In this document: in pieces, positions 49,196-61,192 of the stretch
Layout of the letters: every line of letters begins with the position of its first letter
How positions within the stretch are numbered: the first letter of the stretch is position 1
Position numbers and translations under genes: made by a program
The notes under the pieces: generated by a model
Told to the model about the DNA's origin: nothing
What the model saw: only the letters and a program-made list of their open reading frames with translations
The model's database searches: none
Assembly: GCA_034508935.3 (NCBI GenBank)
Contig: CM067444.1
Span: 36,389,050-36,453,049, forward strand
Length of the DNA: 64,000 bases
Direction of reading: 5' to 3'
From: Berghia stephanieae
Taxonomy: Eukaryota > Mollusca > Gastropoda > Nudibranchia > Aeolidiidae

Positions 49196-49711
49196 CACAC
49201 ACCAACTATGACTTAACTTCGTGACACTTCTTCCTAGCAAAATAGCAGTATTCTACTAGTTGCCTTTCCTTTTCAAGCTGCAACTTGTGGATATGGGTGA
49301 AATTTGACCGTTTTTGTGTGGGAAAAATTATCTTCGTAGTAAATAGCAGTATCTTAACCGTATCCATTACTTTAAAGACAGCATAGTCGGGAGAACGGTC
49401 GTCTTACTGGTGAGCCGGTCAGTTAAGGAATTTCTTTGATGACGTAAAAGTGACATCACTTCCCCACCCGATGGGGAAACGGTTGGGGGAAAGACGAGAA
49501 AGGAATGCCTTTGATTGTCACCGACATCTGCATATCATTACAGCCTGACGACAGGGGTACTGTTATATAGAGAAAAAAACGAAAGGCCCCGTAGAATGTA
49601 TCGAGCTTTGGCTGTGAGCAGACCAGTACTATCAGTAGACAATGCTAGAGTACTATAGTTACGTCAAGTGGCTGGAACATTCGACACGGCTTTGGAAGAC
49701 ATCGCTACTTG
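49196..49711. other. unassigned stretch
   Basis: Mixed-composition DNA including gtgacatcacttccccaccc near 49,450. I see no exon, tRNA or snRNA. Confidence 0.4.
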
Positions 49712-49958
49712 CAGGGCTGCCAGATGGTCATAATTTTGGGCCAATTTGGCCAAAATTGGCCTCAATTAGAATATAGCTTTTTCAAAAAATACATTTTATT
49801 TACTTTTTCACAACTACTTGTTCCTTAGTGTTGTCGATCTTTTTTTTTCAAATAAAAAACGATGAGTTTACAAGGCAGTCAGAGAGTTGGTTCACATAAG
49901 GGTGTATTTGGATGCCTTTGATTTTGAAATTGGCCACGAGGAACTCTGATCATCTGAC
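49712..49958. mobile_element. MITE related to 48,946-49,195
   Basis: Left CAGGGCTGCCAGATGGTCAT and a weaker inverted right end TGATCATCTGACG, with tggccaa / ttggccac inside. More decayed than its neighbour. Confidence 0.5.
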
Positions 49959-51263
49959 GTAAATAAATGTGTATGCGTATGTGGGGAATTAGTCCGTCTG
50001 TATGACAATTGATAATGTATCCTAGTTTGGACGTGCATGTGTGTGTGTAGGGGGGGGGGGGGGGGGGGAAGAGGGCAAAGGCTATGCTCGCATTATTTGA
50101 CTTATTAAGTCACGCAGCAAATACAATTTTTTGGTGTTAAAACATTTGGTGTTGACACGCTTGGAACAGCAGTAACAAGAAATTGGGCAAATAATAATGT
50201 TTCCCTTAGAAAAAATAATATGTCGTATCATGTAAATTGCTATTTTATTCTAGCGAAAAGCCATGAGCAGACTCTTTTCGAAATGAAAGTTTGCCATGAA
50301 AAGAAATATCTTTCCCCGTCTATCCTATACAACCATCCAAAACCTTTGTAATCCCTATCATCTGTAAATTCAAAATGATATATAGCATGTCGACAAATTA
50401 CACGATGGTGTCTCATTGAAAGAAGATATCATTTTTTTTTTGTCTAATAGAAATCCGCTGATAAACCGCAATTTTACATATATTGACTGTTCATACCTAT
50501 AGATTTCTTCTACAATTGAAATAAAATATTTTAAATCTTTAACATTTTAAGACAAATTCTATTTAATGCCCGGTTATTTCACCAAGTCTTGATTTAAAGT
50601 AACCGGTGAAAACTTTAACCATTGTCTAATAAATTCATTCAATCGAGAATCTACGGATAATTCTCGTTCTGCTATCCATAGTCGTGACAATACATGTTAT
50701 CATTATAATTTGGCTACCTTATGACGTCAGATAACCTGGTGATAACTATAATATTATTATTAAGTAAATCATCGAATCACGAACTTCGACAAGACGTTGA
50801 GTCGAAATTGGCGAGACTGACCAATTAAATTATAGGTGGGTGGTATCAAAAACACAAAGGTTGAAATGAAATACCAAAGTGCACAACACAAAGGGACAGA
50901 CTTGTATCATCGAAGGATGATTGATGTTGCATCGATAGAGTTACCCTATTGTGTTCAGATTCTGTTTCTGCTAAATACCGAGTTCCCTAAATGGCCATGT
51001 CAATCATGTAACGTCTTTAGATGATCTCATCCTACTCTTTGATATCTATAGTCGTGACAATCATGACAAAATCCCGCCACAAACTTTTCATTAGGTCCAT
51101 CATCAGTTTCAATTTTTTTGCTCGTGTGATGTCAAGACTTTCTCAGAGCAAAGTATTGGTTCTTGATAGATGATGCTGGTTCTTGACCTTTCACCATTAC
51201 ATACAGCTTTTCACTGATTGGTTGCTGTGACCGCTTACGGATTAGAGCTATTCTCGACGACCG
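49959..51263. other. unassigned stretch
   Basis: AT-rich, with a G run at 50,051-50,069. Open frames such as 50,836-51,024 show no motif or splice support. Confidence 0.45.
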
Positions 51264-53477
51264 TCTGAAAGTTGCGTCACCTTCTTTGTGCCCTTTTGAA
51301 TTTATTAGGGAGCCAAGGATCGTTGGGAAAAAAAAAGCCAATATATGTTTTAGTCAGATTTCAAACAAACAAAGTACATCACCGATCTTGTCTCAAAGAG
51401 AAACAAAAAAATGATACAGGAATCGAGAAAATCAGACAAGAAATAAATAAGTTACCAAAATATACAAACAAGGACAACATCAACTTTCAAAATAATATTT
51501 ACTCTTAAAACTGTTGTTTCTCAACCGATTTTTATGATTCAAAGACTAATGTTCTCCTTCTTAATAGTTGATTTCAACAGTGTGGTTTTTATATTCTCCA
51601 CTATGATATTTATTACTTTCAGCTTTTACACAATAAACTGACTCAGAAAGGTGTCAAGTATTATACATGATTATGACGTAATACTCTGACGGCCATGTCT
51701 TCGTTTTGGACGGCGTTTGTGACTGGTGGGAGACGTTGAGAAGCTTGACTCGTGTGAGACGTTTGTCGATCGAGTTAGTCGTATTTTGCTATCTTCACAA
51801 CTTAGATACTGTTCTTTTGGTGAAAACGGACGAGGCATTTGCATTGCGGTTAACCATGGATGAACAATATGTGAGACGGACGTATAAGATACTGTCCTTT
51901 TGTTGGTTACAGGTAGAGTTATTTGCGCATGGTATTAACCAAGAAAGAACAGTATCTCAAAATATTACGCAACATATTACGTCAATGAAATCGCCGACTA
52001 ACAGAAAATCGCAATTTATCATTAGCTATTATTTAATGTTAGATGCCTTAATCGAATTAACTCTTTAAGATTCAACCCGACAAAAACCGACAACGACATA
52101 ATATTCATGGGCGGGGTAGCCAAGACTGCCTCAGTAAGTAAAATCCAATCGTTGTGAAGGAAATGACAGGCCCTGTCACTGCCGCAGGGTGTTTTCAGCT
52201 TTGATTTTTATAAATTTGTCCGACAGTAAAGAAAATACGTTTCAGAATTTGCGATTTTAATCCTATTTTATTTGCGGGTGAAAATCTTTGACATGACACT
52301 TTGTTGGTAAAAATCGGTTAAAAATTTATGACTTTGGTTTGATGAAAATGTACTTTGAAGCTATTATGTAAACTTTTAAAATATTTTGTGTCGATTTTGT
52401 CATTCGAGGTATCAATTTTATTGTAATAAAGTATGGAACTTCAGAGTTAATTTTCTGATGCGAAATTTTACTTTGTAATTTTAGCACCAAGAAAAATACG
52501 TCGGTAAATTTAAATTGTTACACCTCTTTGGTAGACCGCCGGGGTCGTTCGTTGAAATTGTGAATCAAGGTCTCAAAGTTTCGGACAATCACAGGTAATT
52601 ATCCAGCTGGCCGAAACAAAGACGCTTCTCCCGTGATATTACGCATATTGTATGCAAGATAATTAACCTTATTGAGTAGGGCCTATAAAAAGCTATAAAA
52701 TTCTAAAAGTAAAAAAATATAATTCTGAGGAATTTTTTGTGAATATAGCAATTGCTGAAATCAGCTTGAAAAAAAGAAGTACATTGTCTTGTTTCATAAA
52801 AATCGGTTGAAAACCAACTGTTTACGAATAAAATTTGATTTAAAATGCTTTTGTTTATATTGCCTTTTTAAGAACTTTTTAATTTATCGGCCCATTTTCT
52901 GAATTATTTTACCTTAAACTTTATATCCCAAGAGACGATCATGTAATACTTTGTTTGTTTCTAAATATAATAGTAAAATTTGGCTTTTTTATATCGACCA
53001 TGCTGGATAATTTATTTCACTACCGTGGCGATGTGACGCAACTATTCCATGGCTGTCTTCACATGAATCGACGATGATTCATTCATTGTTGACGGCGTTT
53101 GACACGTGAGCTGCCAGAACGACAATCGTTGAAGGGTCAGATGCTCGTAGCCATGTTCTTCGGTCAAAAACTTAGAATCACGAGAACAAAAGTTTGAATT
53201 TGGTGATGGACGGACCTATCAATCGTTTCTGGCGGAGTTTAGCGAGAAGTTGACCGTTAGGAAAACGTAAAAGGGGGCATGTACTACATAAAGAAGCTTA
53301 TATCATCAAAGGATGTCTACTGATTGCATGGCCATTAGGGAACTCATATCTACTCCCATAAAAGAATCTGAACAGAGGATTAAAGAGTTATGAATGAAAA
53401 AACTAAATGTGTCGATTGCGGCAAAACTGGTTGGACCTGGGTCAGCCCATATACTGTCCTTTTGTTGGTTAGGGCAG
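51264..53477. mobile_element. 2.2-kb dispersed repeat, long copy
   Basis: Starts CTGAAAGTTGCGTCACCTTC and ends with ATACTGTCCTTTTGTTGG plus TTAGGGCAG. Shares both ends with 36,382-37,280, but has a further 1.3 kb inside (52,060-53,365). Inner motifs GATACTGTTCTTTTGGTG (51,806) and ACCAAGAAAGAACAGTATC (51,939) are inverted relatives of the end motif. No protein recognised; class unknown. A non-autonomous DNA transposon is my best guess. Confidence 0.6.
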
Positions 53478-56475
53478 ATCTGGTGGACACACGGATATTT
53501 GGAGTATGCGTCCACCATCACAGCCAGTTGAAATTCACGACGTGGTCGATATGGACACGTTCCATGGTTTGTCGGGCATAATCCACGGATGTACCGGCTG
53601 TTTTGAAGGCATGTTTTGGTTCTCAGCACACGACATGCATCCTCTGGTGGTGTTGACAATCGCTGTGTCGATTCCAGGCCAGTATACAGCTGTTCTGGCT
53701 AGCTGTTTCATTCGTTGCATTCCAAAATGGCCCAGATGTAGTAGTTGAAGAATGCGTTCTTGAAGCTTCTTTGGTGCTACCACACGATCACCATAGAACA
53801 AACAACCATTCGGTGACGTAAGGAAGTCTTTAATTCTTCTGAACGACCCAACTGACAGCACTCTTGTTTGTTGGGCGTCATCGTCTTTGGCCATCCTTCT
53901 TCCAAGTATTTGAAGACAGCCGATAGCACTGGATCGTCCTGATATTCTTTAGTCAGCTCATCAGGGTGAGAGGGAGATACCATCTGAATGGCGCAGAATG
54001 TTGACGAATCTTCTCCGGTCTCTCGTTTGTCGAATATTTGGTCAGGTCCTGATGGCAAACGACTCGAAGCGTCGGCATTTCCGTGGTCCGACGTCTTTCG
54101 GTACTCGATTTTGTAATCGTACTGGCTTAAGGTAAGTGCCCATCTTGCCAGTCGGTTTGCTGCCATTGCTGGGATCGGCTTTGATGGTCCAAACAGAGAG
54201 ATCAGCGGCTTGTGGTCTGTCACCAAAATGAATCTTCGGTCATATAAGAATTGGTGAAATTTGCTCAAGGCAAAGATGATGGCCAATGCTTCTCTCTGTA
54301 TTTGGCTGTATTTCCGTTGACAGGCGGTCATCGTCTTCGATGCGTTAGCAATAGGTCGTTCACTGCCATCGGAGTAACGGTGAAACTGGACAGCTCCAAT
54401 GCCAACTTCTGATGCGTCACACGAGATTCCAACTTCCAACGATGGGTCGAAATGTGCAAGTACGGTATCAGATTCAAGCATTTCCTTGATCTACAGGAAG
54501 GCAGACTGTTCTTCCGGTCCCATTTCCATCTCACATCTTTCTTCGTCAGATGATATAACGGTTTCAGTGTTGTAGAGACATTGGACAGGAACTTGCTGTA
54601 AAATTGCACTTGCCCAAGGAAAGATCTGAGGCTGGAAACGTTCTTTGGAGCTGGCATGCTTTGAATGGCATCTGCTTTTGGACCTTTCTCTAGACAGGTA
54701 GTGTCCAAGGCACTCCACCGTGGTGAGTCAAAGGTACATCTCGAGTTTGCATCGAAGGCCGAGTCTTGCAGACGTTGAAAGATTGCGCAGATGCTGTTCA
54801 GCGTTGTCTTCACTGACGAGTATGTCGTCCAAGTAAGCAGCAACACCCGGCAGATCTTGGATCAATCTGTCAATAATCTCTTGGAAGTAACCAGGAGCCG
54901 ACTTGATTCCAAACGGTAGACGCCTTTGTTTGTGCTGAGGGCAAGTCTCTTCTGCGACTCTGGTCCAAGACAGATCTGGTTGTAGGCATTTGCGAGGTCG
55001 ATATTTGTAAATCCATAACCACCTTCCAAGCTTTCTCATCAGATCCTCAGGTGTAGGCATGGGATGGCGATGCGGTTCCAACTGAGGATTCACGGTCACC
55101 GAGTAATCTCCACAGACCCTGATGCTAGGTCTGTTTTGTCCAGGGGCAGTCTTCTTCTTTATTGGAACGACAGGAGTACCATAAGCGTTGAATTTGGTTA
55201 ACTGCCAAACGCCTTTCGAGATGTCAGCTTGTAGCGCTTGGTGAGAAAAATCTCCACAATCCTGTCCGATGGAATGGAGTTGGCCTTTACGAACGTCTGG
55301 AAACGTGACCAATAGTCCTTCCACAGCTCTGCGTTTGAATCAAACTCGCAGAACCTGGTGTTGGTCACTGACGACTTGGGTCAATCCATCACCAAGGCCA
55401 TTAACGTTTCCATCTGTTGACGCTGCATCTTAATCTGCTGTTGTTGTTGGGCCGTCTGATCACGCCAAAGCCCAATCAGCTCCTCGTTGGTCCATGCTGC
55501 TCGTGTAGTCATGACGATACGTCCAAAGCAGTCAATGAACGATAAGCAGGCCGATACGTCGCTGCAAATACACGTCCGACTCCGATGGTAATCTTTGCTG
55601 TCCGACACAGCAAGACAAGTAGGTCAACCGTTTGACCCGGCAGTTCCTCCTCGCAGGTCCGACACGGCAAGGCAGGCTCGTCCTGATGAAAACGTCCAAA
55701 ACAGCCAATGGACGGTCAGCAGGCTGATACGTCCGACTCCGCTGGTTGGTTTTCGGTGCTGTCCGATACAGCAAGAAGTAGGTCACCCGTCTGACACGGC
55801 AGGTACTCTTCGCACGTCTTTCACGACAGGCAGTCACGTCCTGATGATTCTTCTAAAGCAGCTAATGAACGGTCTTCCCTCCCAGCAAGTCGAAACGTCG
55901 CTGTACATACACGTCCGACTCCGCTGGTAAGTTGTCCTTGCTGTCTGACACAGCAAGATAGGTAGGTCACGGCAGGTCCTCCTCGAACGTCTGACACGGC
56001 AGAGTAGTCACGTCCTCTCCCTCGCTCGTCTGGCACGGCAAGGCAGGCAGGTCCCCCTCGCTCGTCCGGAGGCAGACCAGGGCAGGGCTCGTCCTTCTGC
56101 GTCCGGAGGCAGACCAGGGCAGGGCCCGTCCTTCGTCCGGAGGTAGAGCAGGGCGTCTCGTCCTTCGTCCGGAGGCAGACCAGGGCAAGGCTCGTCCTTC
56201 TTCGTCCGGAGGTAGAACAGGGTAGGGCTCGTCCTTCTTCGTCCGGAGGTAGAGCAGGGCAGGGCTCGTCCTTCTTCGTCCGGAGGTAGAGCAGGGCAGG
56301 GCTCGTCCTTCTTTGTCCGGAGGTAGGGCAGGGCTCGCCCTTCGTCCGGAGGCAGGGCAGTCAGTCCCCTTCGTGGGTTGGCAGTCCTTAAAAGGACTAG
56401 TAGGTGCTAAGTAAAGCTTAGCGAGACAGTGATTTCATGTGACCTACAGCTGTAATCCTCGTCGCCACTGTTATG
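53478..56475 (-). mobile_element. Ty3/Gypsy retrotransposon fossil
   Basis: On the - strand, in the usual Gypsy order, are remains of a short coiled gag-like start (near 55,381-55,520, Gln-rich), reverse transcriptase (with the catalytic YLDD box and a GIKSAPGYFQ segment, about 54,740-55,320), RNase H (CDASEVGIGA, LVTDHKPL, about 53,990-54,480) and the zinc-binding start of integrase (HLGHFGMQRM, GCMSCAENQ, about 53,535-53,760). The rest of integrase and a 3' LTR are not seen: the element stops at the dispersed motif at 53,450-53,477. A primer-binding-site-like AGTGGCGACGAGGAT lies at about 56,456-56,470, so a 5' LTR may follow to about 56,800. It is broken, by about half a dozen or more breaks, and looks moderately old. 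Confidence 0.85.
55540..56385. repeat. GC-rich tandem repeats in the leader/gag region of the Gypsy fossil
   Basis: Two levels: units of about 165-170 bp (cacgtccgactccg, tgtccgacacagcaag) at 55,540-56,030, and 37-bp units (gtccggaggtagagcaggg) at 56,030-56,385, about nine copies. Much richer in GC than the surroundings. Confidence 0.85.
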
Positions 56476-56479
56476 CACC

Positions 56480-56812
56480 AAAGGCAGTACACACTGACAG
56501 GGAAGACACTCAATCGTGGCCAATCAACAAGTTACTTTATTTCCAACTCTGTAAATCATATATCACAGACTTAGTAATATTAAACATGGCAGTATAGAAA
56601 TATACATAAACAAGAATATACGTTATGTAATATAACGTCAACGCACGCATGTAGTTAACTAATGATACAATATAATGTGTTCTTAAAATGTATTCAATTG
56701 TGACATTATTAATAAGTAATTAAATGTAATTCAGCGTATTATTAATGGAAATATAAAAGTAGTAATACAATTGAAAAGGGCAATATTTCAATAATAATAA
56801 TACACCATAACA
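56480..56812. other. AT-rich stretch, possibly LTR remnant
   Basis: Follows the primer-binding-site-like motif. I cannot define LTR ends and see no second LTR to compare. Confidence 0.3.
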
Positions 56813-56815
56813 ATG

Positions 56816-56896
<81 letters not shown>

Positions 56897-56931
56897 CTGA
56901 CGACGATGAAGATGACGACGACGAAGACGAC

Positions 56932-56995
<64 letters not shown>
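56813..56995. repeat. (GAT)n microsatellite downstream of serpin C
   Basis: In gene orientation this is (ATC)n, the counterpart of those after serpins A and B. Confidence 0.95.
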
Positions 56996-57054
56996 AAAGG
57001 AGAAAAAACAACAATAGAAAACAAATCATATTAGTAGCTCAATGAACGAATTAT

Positions 57055-57060
57055 TTTATT
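57055..57060 (-). terminator. polyadenylation signal of serpin C
   Basis: AATAAA on the - strand, 16 bases after the TAG stop at 57,076-57,078. Same context (CGAATAAAATAATTC) as in serpin A. Confidence 0.7.
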
Positions 57061-57075
57061 CGTAATCACAGAAGT

Positions 57076-57919
57076 CTATCCTGTGAATTTTCCACGGAAA
57101 AGCACTTGGCCCGTTTCGGAATCCCTCAGGAAGAATAGGAAAGGGTGATCTGCTGTGAATACCTGTTCCAATATTGGACTGGGGGCGAGACTCTGTGCCA
57201 CGGAAATTCCCGTAGCCGCTGCCGCAACAGTTCCAGTTTCTTTGACCTCGATGACTGCTTGATGAATCACCTGGTCCAGCCTTGGCTTCAATGCAACTAA
57301 TGAAAAAAAAACAACAAAAAAAAAAAACATGAGCTTTTATATTCTTCGCGAATTCTCAGGTTTGAGAGGGTTTTGTCAAGGTGAAGATTATTTAAATCGA
57401 TCTATGTTTGAAAGACGAGTTTTATGGTCAAAGTTTTAAATACCCAATTTTCCAAAGTACGACAATTGATTGGTTAAAAATAAACCCATGAAACTAGAGC
57501 TTTTATATAGCGCAATATCCAATTAATGTGCTCAAAGCGCTTTACAAAGGGTCCCTGCCCGACAGCAACACGTAGCATGTAGAACGAGACATGACGCGTG
57601 TTAGGCGATATTACAATATTTCAGAGACAACGCTGTTGACGTCCAGGTATCATTTTACACCTGAGTACGTTAACAACGTCGTCTCTGTCCGGAAAAAATG
57701 TAATATCGCATAACTGGCATCATGTTCCATCTTAAATGTTAAGTGTTGCTATTGGACAGGGACTCCTTGTAAAGCGCGTTGAGCACTTTTAGTGGATATT
57801 GCGCTATATAAAATCTCTTATATATTTTTTGGATACCTCTAAATCACATCGCCGCACAAAACGTTTTGAGAGGGTGGGTTACAAATTGAACTGGTAATCG
57901 TGGATAACTTACCTGTCTT

Positions 57920-57960
<41 letters not shown>

Positions 57961-57994
57961 AGATAGATAGATAGATAGATGAAGACAGACAGAC

Positions 57995-58052
<58 letters not shown>

Positions 58053-58091
58053 AAGATAGATATATAAATAGATAGATAGAAAGATAGATAT

Positions 58092-58167
<76 letters not shown>

Positions 58168-59073
58168 AGATAGATAGATAGATATAATTAAATGGTTTTG
58201 ACATAGAGGGGAATATTTAGGAAAGAAAGTATTAAATATACAATTAGCAGGAAAGAGAAAAAAAGGGGGATGCCGGAAGACTAGATGGTTGGATAAGGTA
58301 AAGGACGATATGAAAGAACTAGGCCTAAGGAGATGATGCTATGAGCCGAGATGCACGGGATAAGCTGAAAGAAGAATAACAGTGAGTTACTTACCATCGT
58401 CGCTAATCCCACTAAAATCGGCAGATGGACCAAATACCCGTTTCATTCCCATATCTTTTAGAATCGGAGTCATGCCCAATTTTGTGCTAATTTTAAATTT
58501 GGGAACATTCACAATGAGACGGGTGCTAGAAAGACCCTGGAAAATGCCTGAAATTCCGCTAACATCCAGGCCCTTCTCTAATGTATCGACGTCGATGTCA
58601 TCTTCCTTTGGCAGGACGATGTAAAGAGAGAAGCGATGACCATGGAAGTCCATCTTCAATACTTGTGAAGAGATGCCCGAGTCAAACTTCCAATCAAAAT
58701 CGTTTTTATTATGCATCATTTTCACCTGACAACGAAAAAGAATTGAAGAATAATATTGACGTCACTTTGTTATTGTTTTTCGCCAGCCATATTTGTGAGT
58801 AGTTCTGACTTCGCTGTATTGGTGCTTAGATATTTTACTCACACATTCTGCCAGCCGGATATATCGTATCAACACACAAATCCGTAATCTTGGCCGTTAA
58901 TTATTGCCTGATTAGTGAGGACTACTCATAGAAATGGCTGGCTAAAAACAAAGAAGAAGAAGAAGAAGAAGAAGAAGAAGAAGAAGAAGAAGAAGAAGAA
59001 GAAGAAGAAGAAGAAGAAGATGAAGAAGAAGAAGAAGAAGAAGAAGAAGGAGAGAAGAGGAGGAGGAAGAGGG

Positions 59074-59105
<32 letters not shown>

Positions 59106-59432
59106 AAGAAGAAGAAGAGAAGAAGAAGAAGAAGAGAGAAGAGAAGAAGAGGATGAGGAGGAAGAAGATGAGGAGGAGGAGGAGGGGGGGGGGAGAGGAC
59201 GAAGACACAGAAAAGGAAGAAGAAAAAGGTAAATAAACAAACAACGGTATTGTAAACGTTACTTTTTTTGTTTTCCCATTTACACGGAAATCACGTTCGT
59301 TGGTAAGTTTAGCATCAAATCCATGGACCCATTTACCATCAAAATATATGGTGTTGATCAAGACCATAATTGTATTGCTGCCGACACTGCCTGGAATGGT
59401 ACTCATCAATATTATCTAATTATAGCAATGAC

Positions 59433-59474
<42 letters not shown>

Positions 59475-59536
59475 AGATGATGATGATGACGATGATGGTA
59501 ACAAATAATAATAATAAATATGAATATAATAATAAT

Positions 59537-59618
<82 letters not shown>

Positions 59619-59644
59619 TAATGATAATAATGATAATATTGATA

Positions 59645-59705
<61 letters not shown>

Positions 59706-61146
59706 TAATAATAATAATAATAATACTTTATTCATCCATAGGAAAGTGAGCTAGGGCGAGGTGACTTGCTCAAGGACACACAGCGCGGCGGATGATCGAA
59801 CTCGGTACCTTTCAGGTGCGAGGCAAAGACCGTACCAATGAGCCACGCTAACATCATTTCCTCCAATATTAGTAACGAGCAAGTGCATTTCAATCCCATT
59901 ATGTTCGCCAAGAAGTTCCGAGAGACTTATTATATTTGGCATAGTGATATGAATTGTTTCAATTCAACATCTTACCCTTTTCCACATCTTCTATTCTATA
60001 TCTGTTGTTTCAATACAACATCTTACCCTTATCCAGCATACATCTAACCCTTATCCAACATCTCTATTCTACAGCTATTGTTTCAATACAACATCCTACC
60101 CTTATCCAACATATTTTATTATACATCTATTGTTTCAATATAACATCTTACCCTTATCCAATATATATTATTATACATCAATTGTTCCAATACAACATCT
60201 TACCTTTCTCCAACATCTATTCTATATCTATTGTTTCAATGCATCTTAACCTTATCCAACATATTTTATTATAAATCTATTGTTTCAATACATCTTACCT
60301 TTTTCCAACATCTTCTATTCTATATCTATTGTTTCAATACAACATCTTACCCTTAGCCAACATTTTCTTGATCATGTTATTTGTCTTTTTCGCCACGTAG
60401 TCATTGATAGCCTTCTCCGGTCCATCTATTGCATTGAAGTCGAGTTTCCTCACATCGCCCGAGTACTGAGTCTGGACTTCATTGCGGAATGTGTTTTTCA
60501 GATGGAGCTTTGGTGCATAAAATAATGCGTTGCCCGTTTTGAGTGTGACGTTTGGAGCTTTATTTAGCTGGGGATGGGGGGGGGGGGGGGGGAGAAAATA
60601 TTAAAAATACAATAAGATAAACATGAACACATTTCTATTGCGCATTTCAACGAGTTTATCATGCTCAATGCGCTTCCCAATGTTTGGTAATTATCGTCTT
60701 CTTTTGTGACGTAATAATTTTTTGTCAGAATCAGGCCAATGTGAAATCGGTGAAACATGGCGCTTGAATAAGAACACAAGCCATAAAATACAGTCCTTCA
60801 TCAACAATTGTATGAGAAGAATACTACAAATTCGATGGCATGACAAAATTAGAAATGCAGATCTAACGGAAATTACAGGCCAAGAAGAAATAGAAGTAGA
60901 AATTAAGATGAGGAGATGGAAATGGCTTGGGCACACCCTGAGAACATTACCAGGCAGGCTCTTTCATGGAACCAGCAGGGAACGGGGAAGAAAGGGTAGC
61001 CTAGAAATAGCTGGAGAAGGGCATTGATGGAGGACCTAAAAACTGAAGGCTTAGCATGAAAAGAAGATGAAAAGATGAACTTAGCCGAACAAGGTCGAAT
61101 GGAATCGTCGATAGCCTGTGCTCCAACCGGAGTGAAGGACCTAAGC

Positions 61147-61192
<46 letters not shown>

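Noticed and set aside
51706-52068. 120-codon open frame shared with 36,822-37,055 as a conserved gene
   Set aside because: Both are copies of one dispersed repeat and differ by frame-changing indels; no domain is recognisable.
53390-53581. A zinc-ribbon-like peptide (KCVDCGKTGW) as a small gene
   Set aside because: Only one CxxC pair, located in a dispersed repeat also at 37,187-37,290, and running into antisense of the Gypsy fossil.
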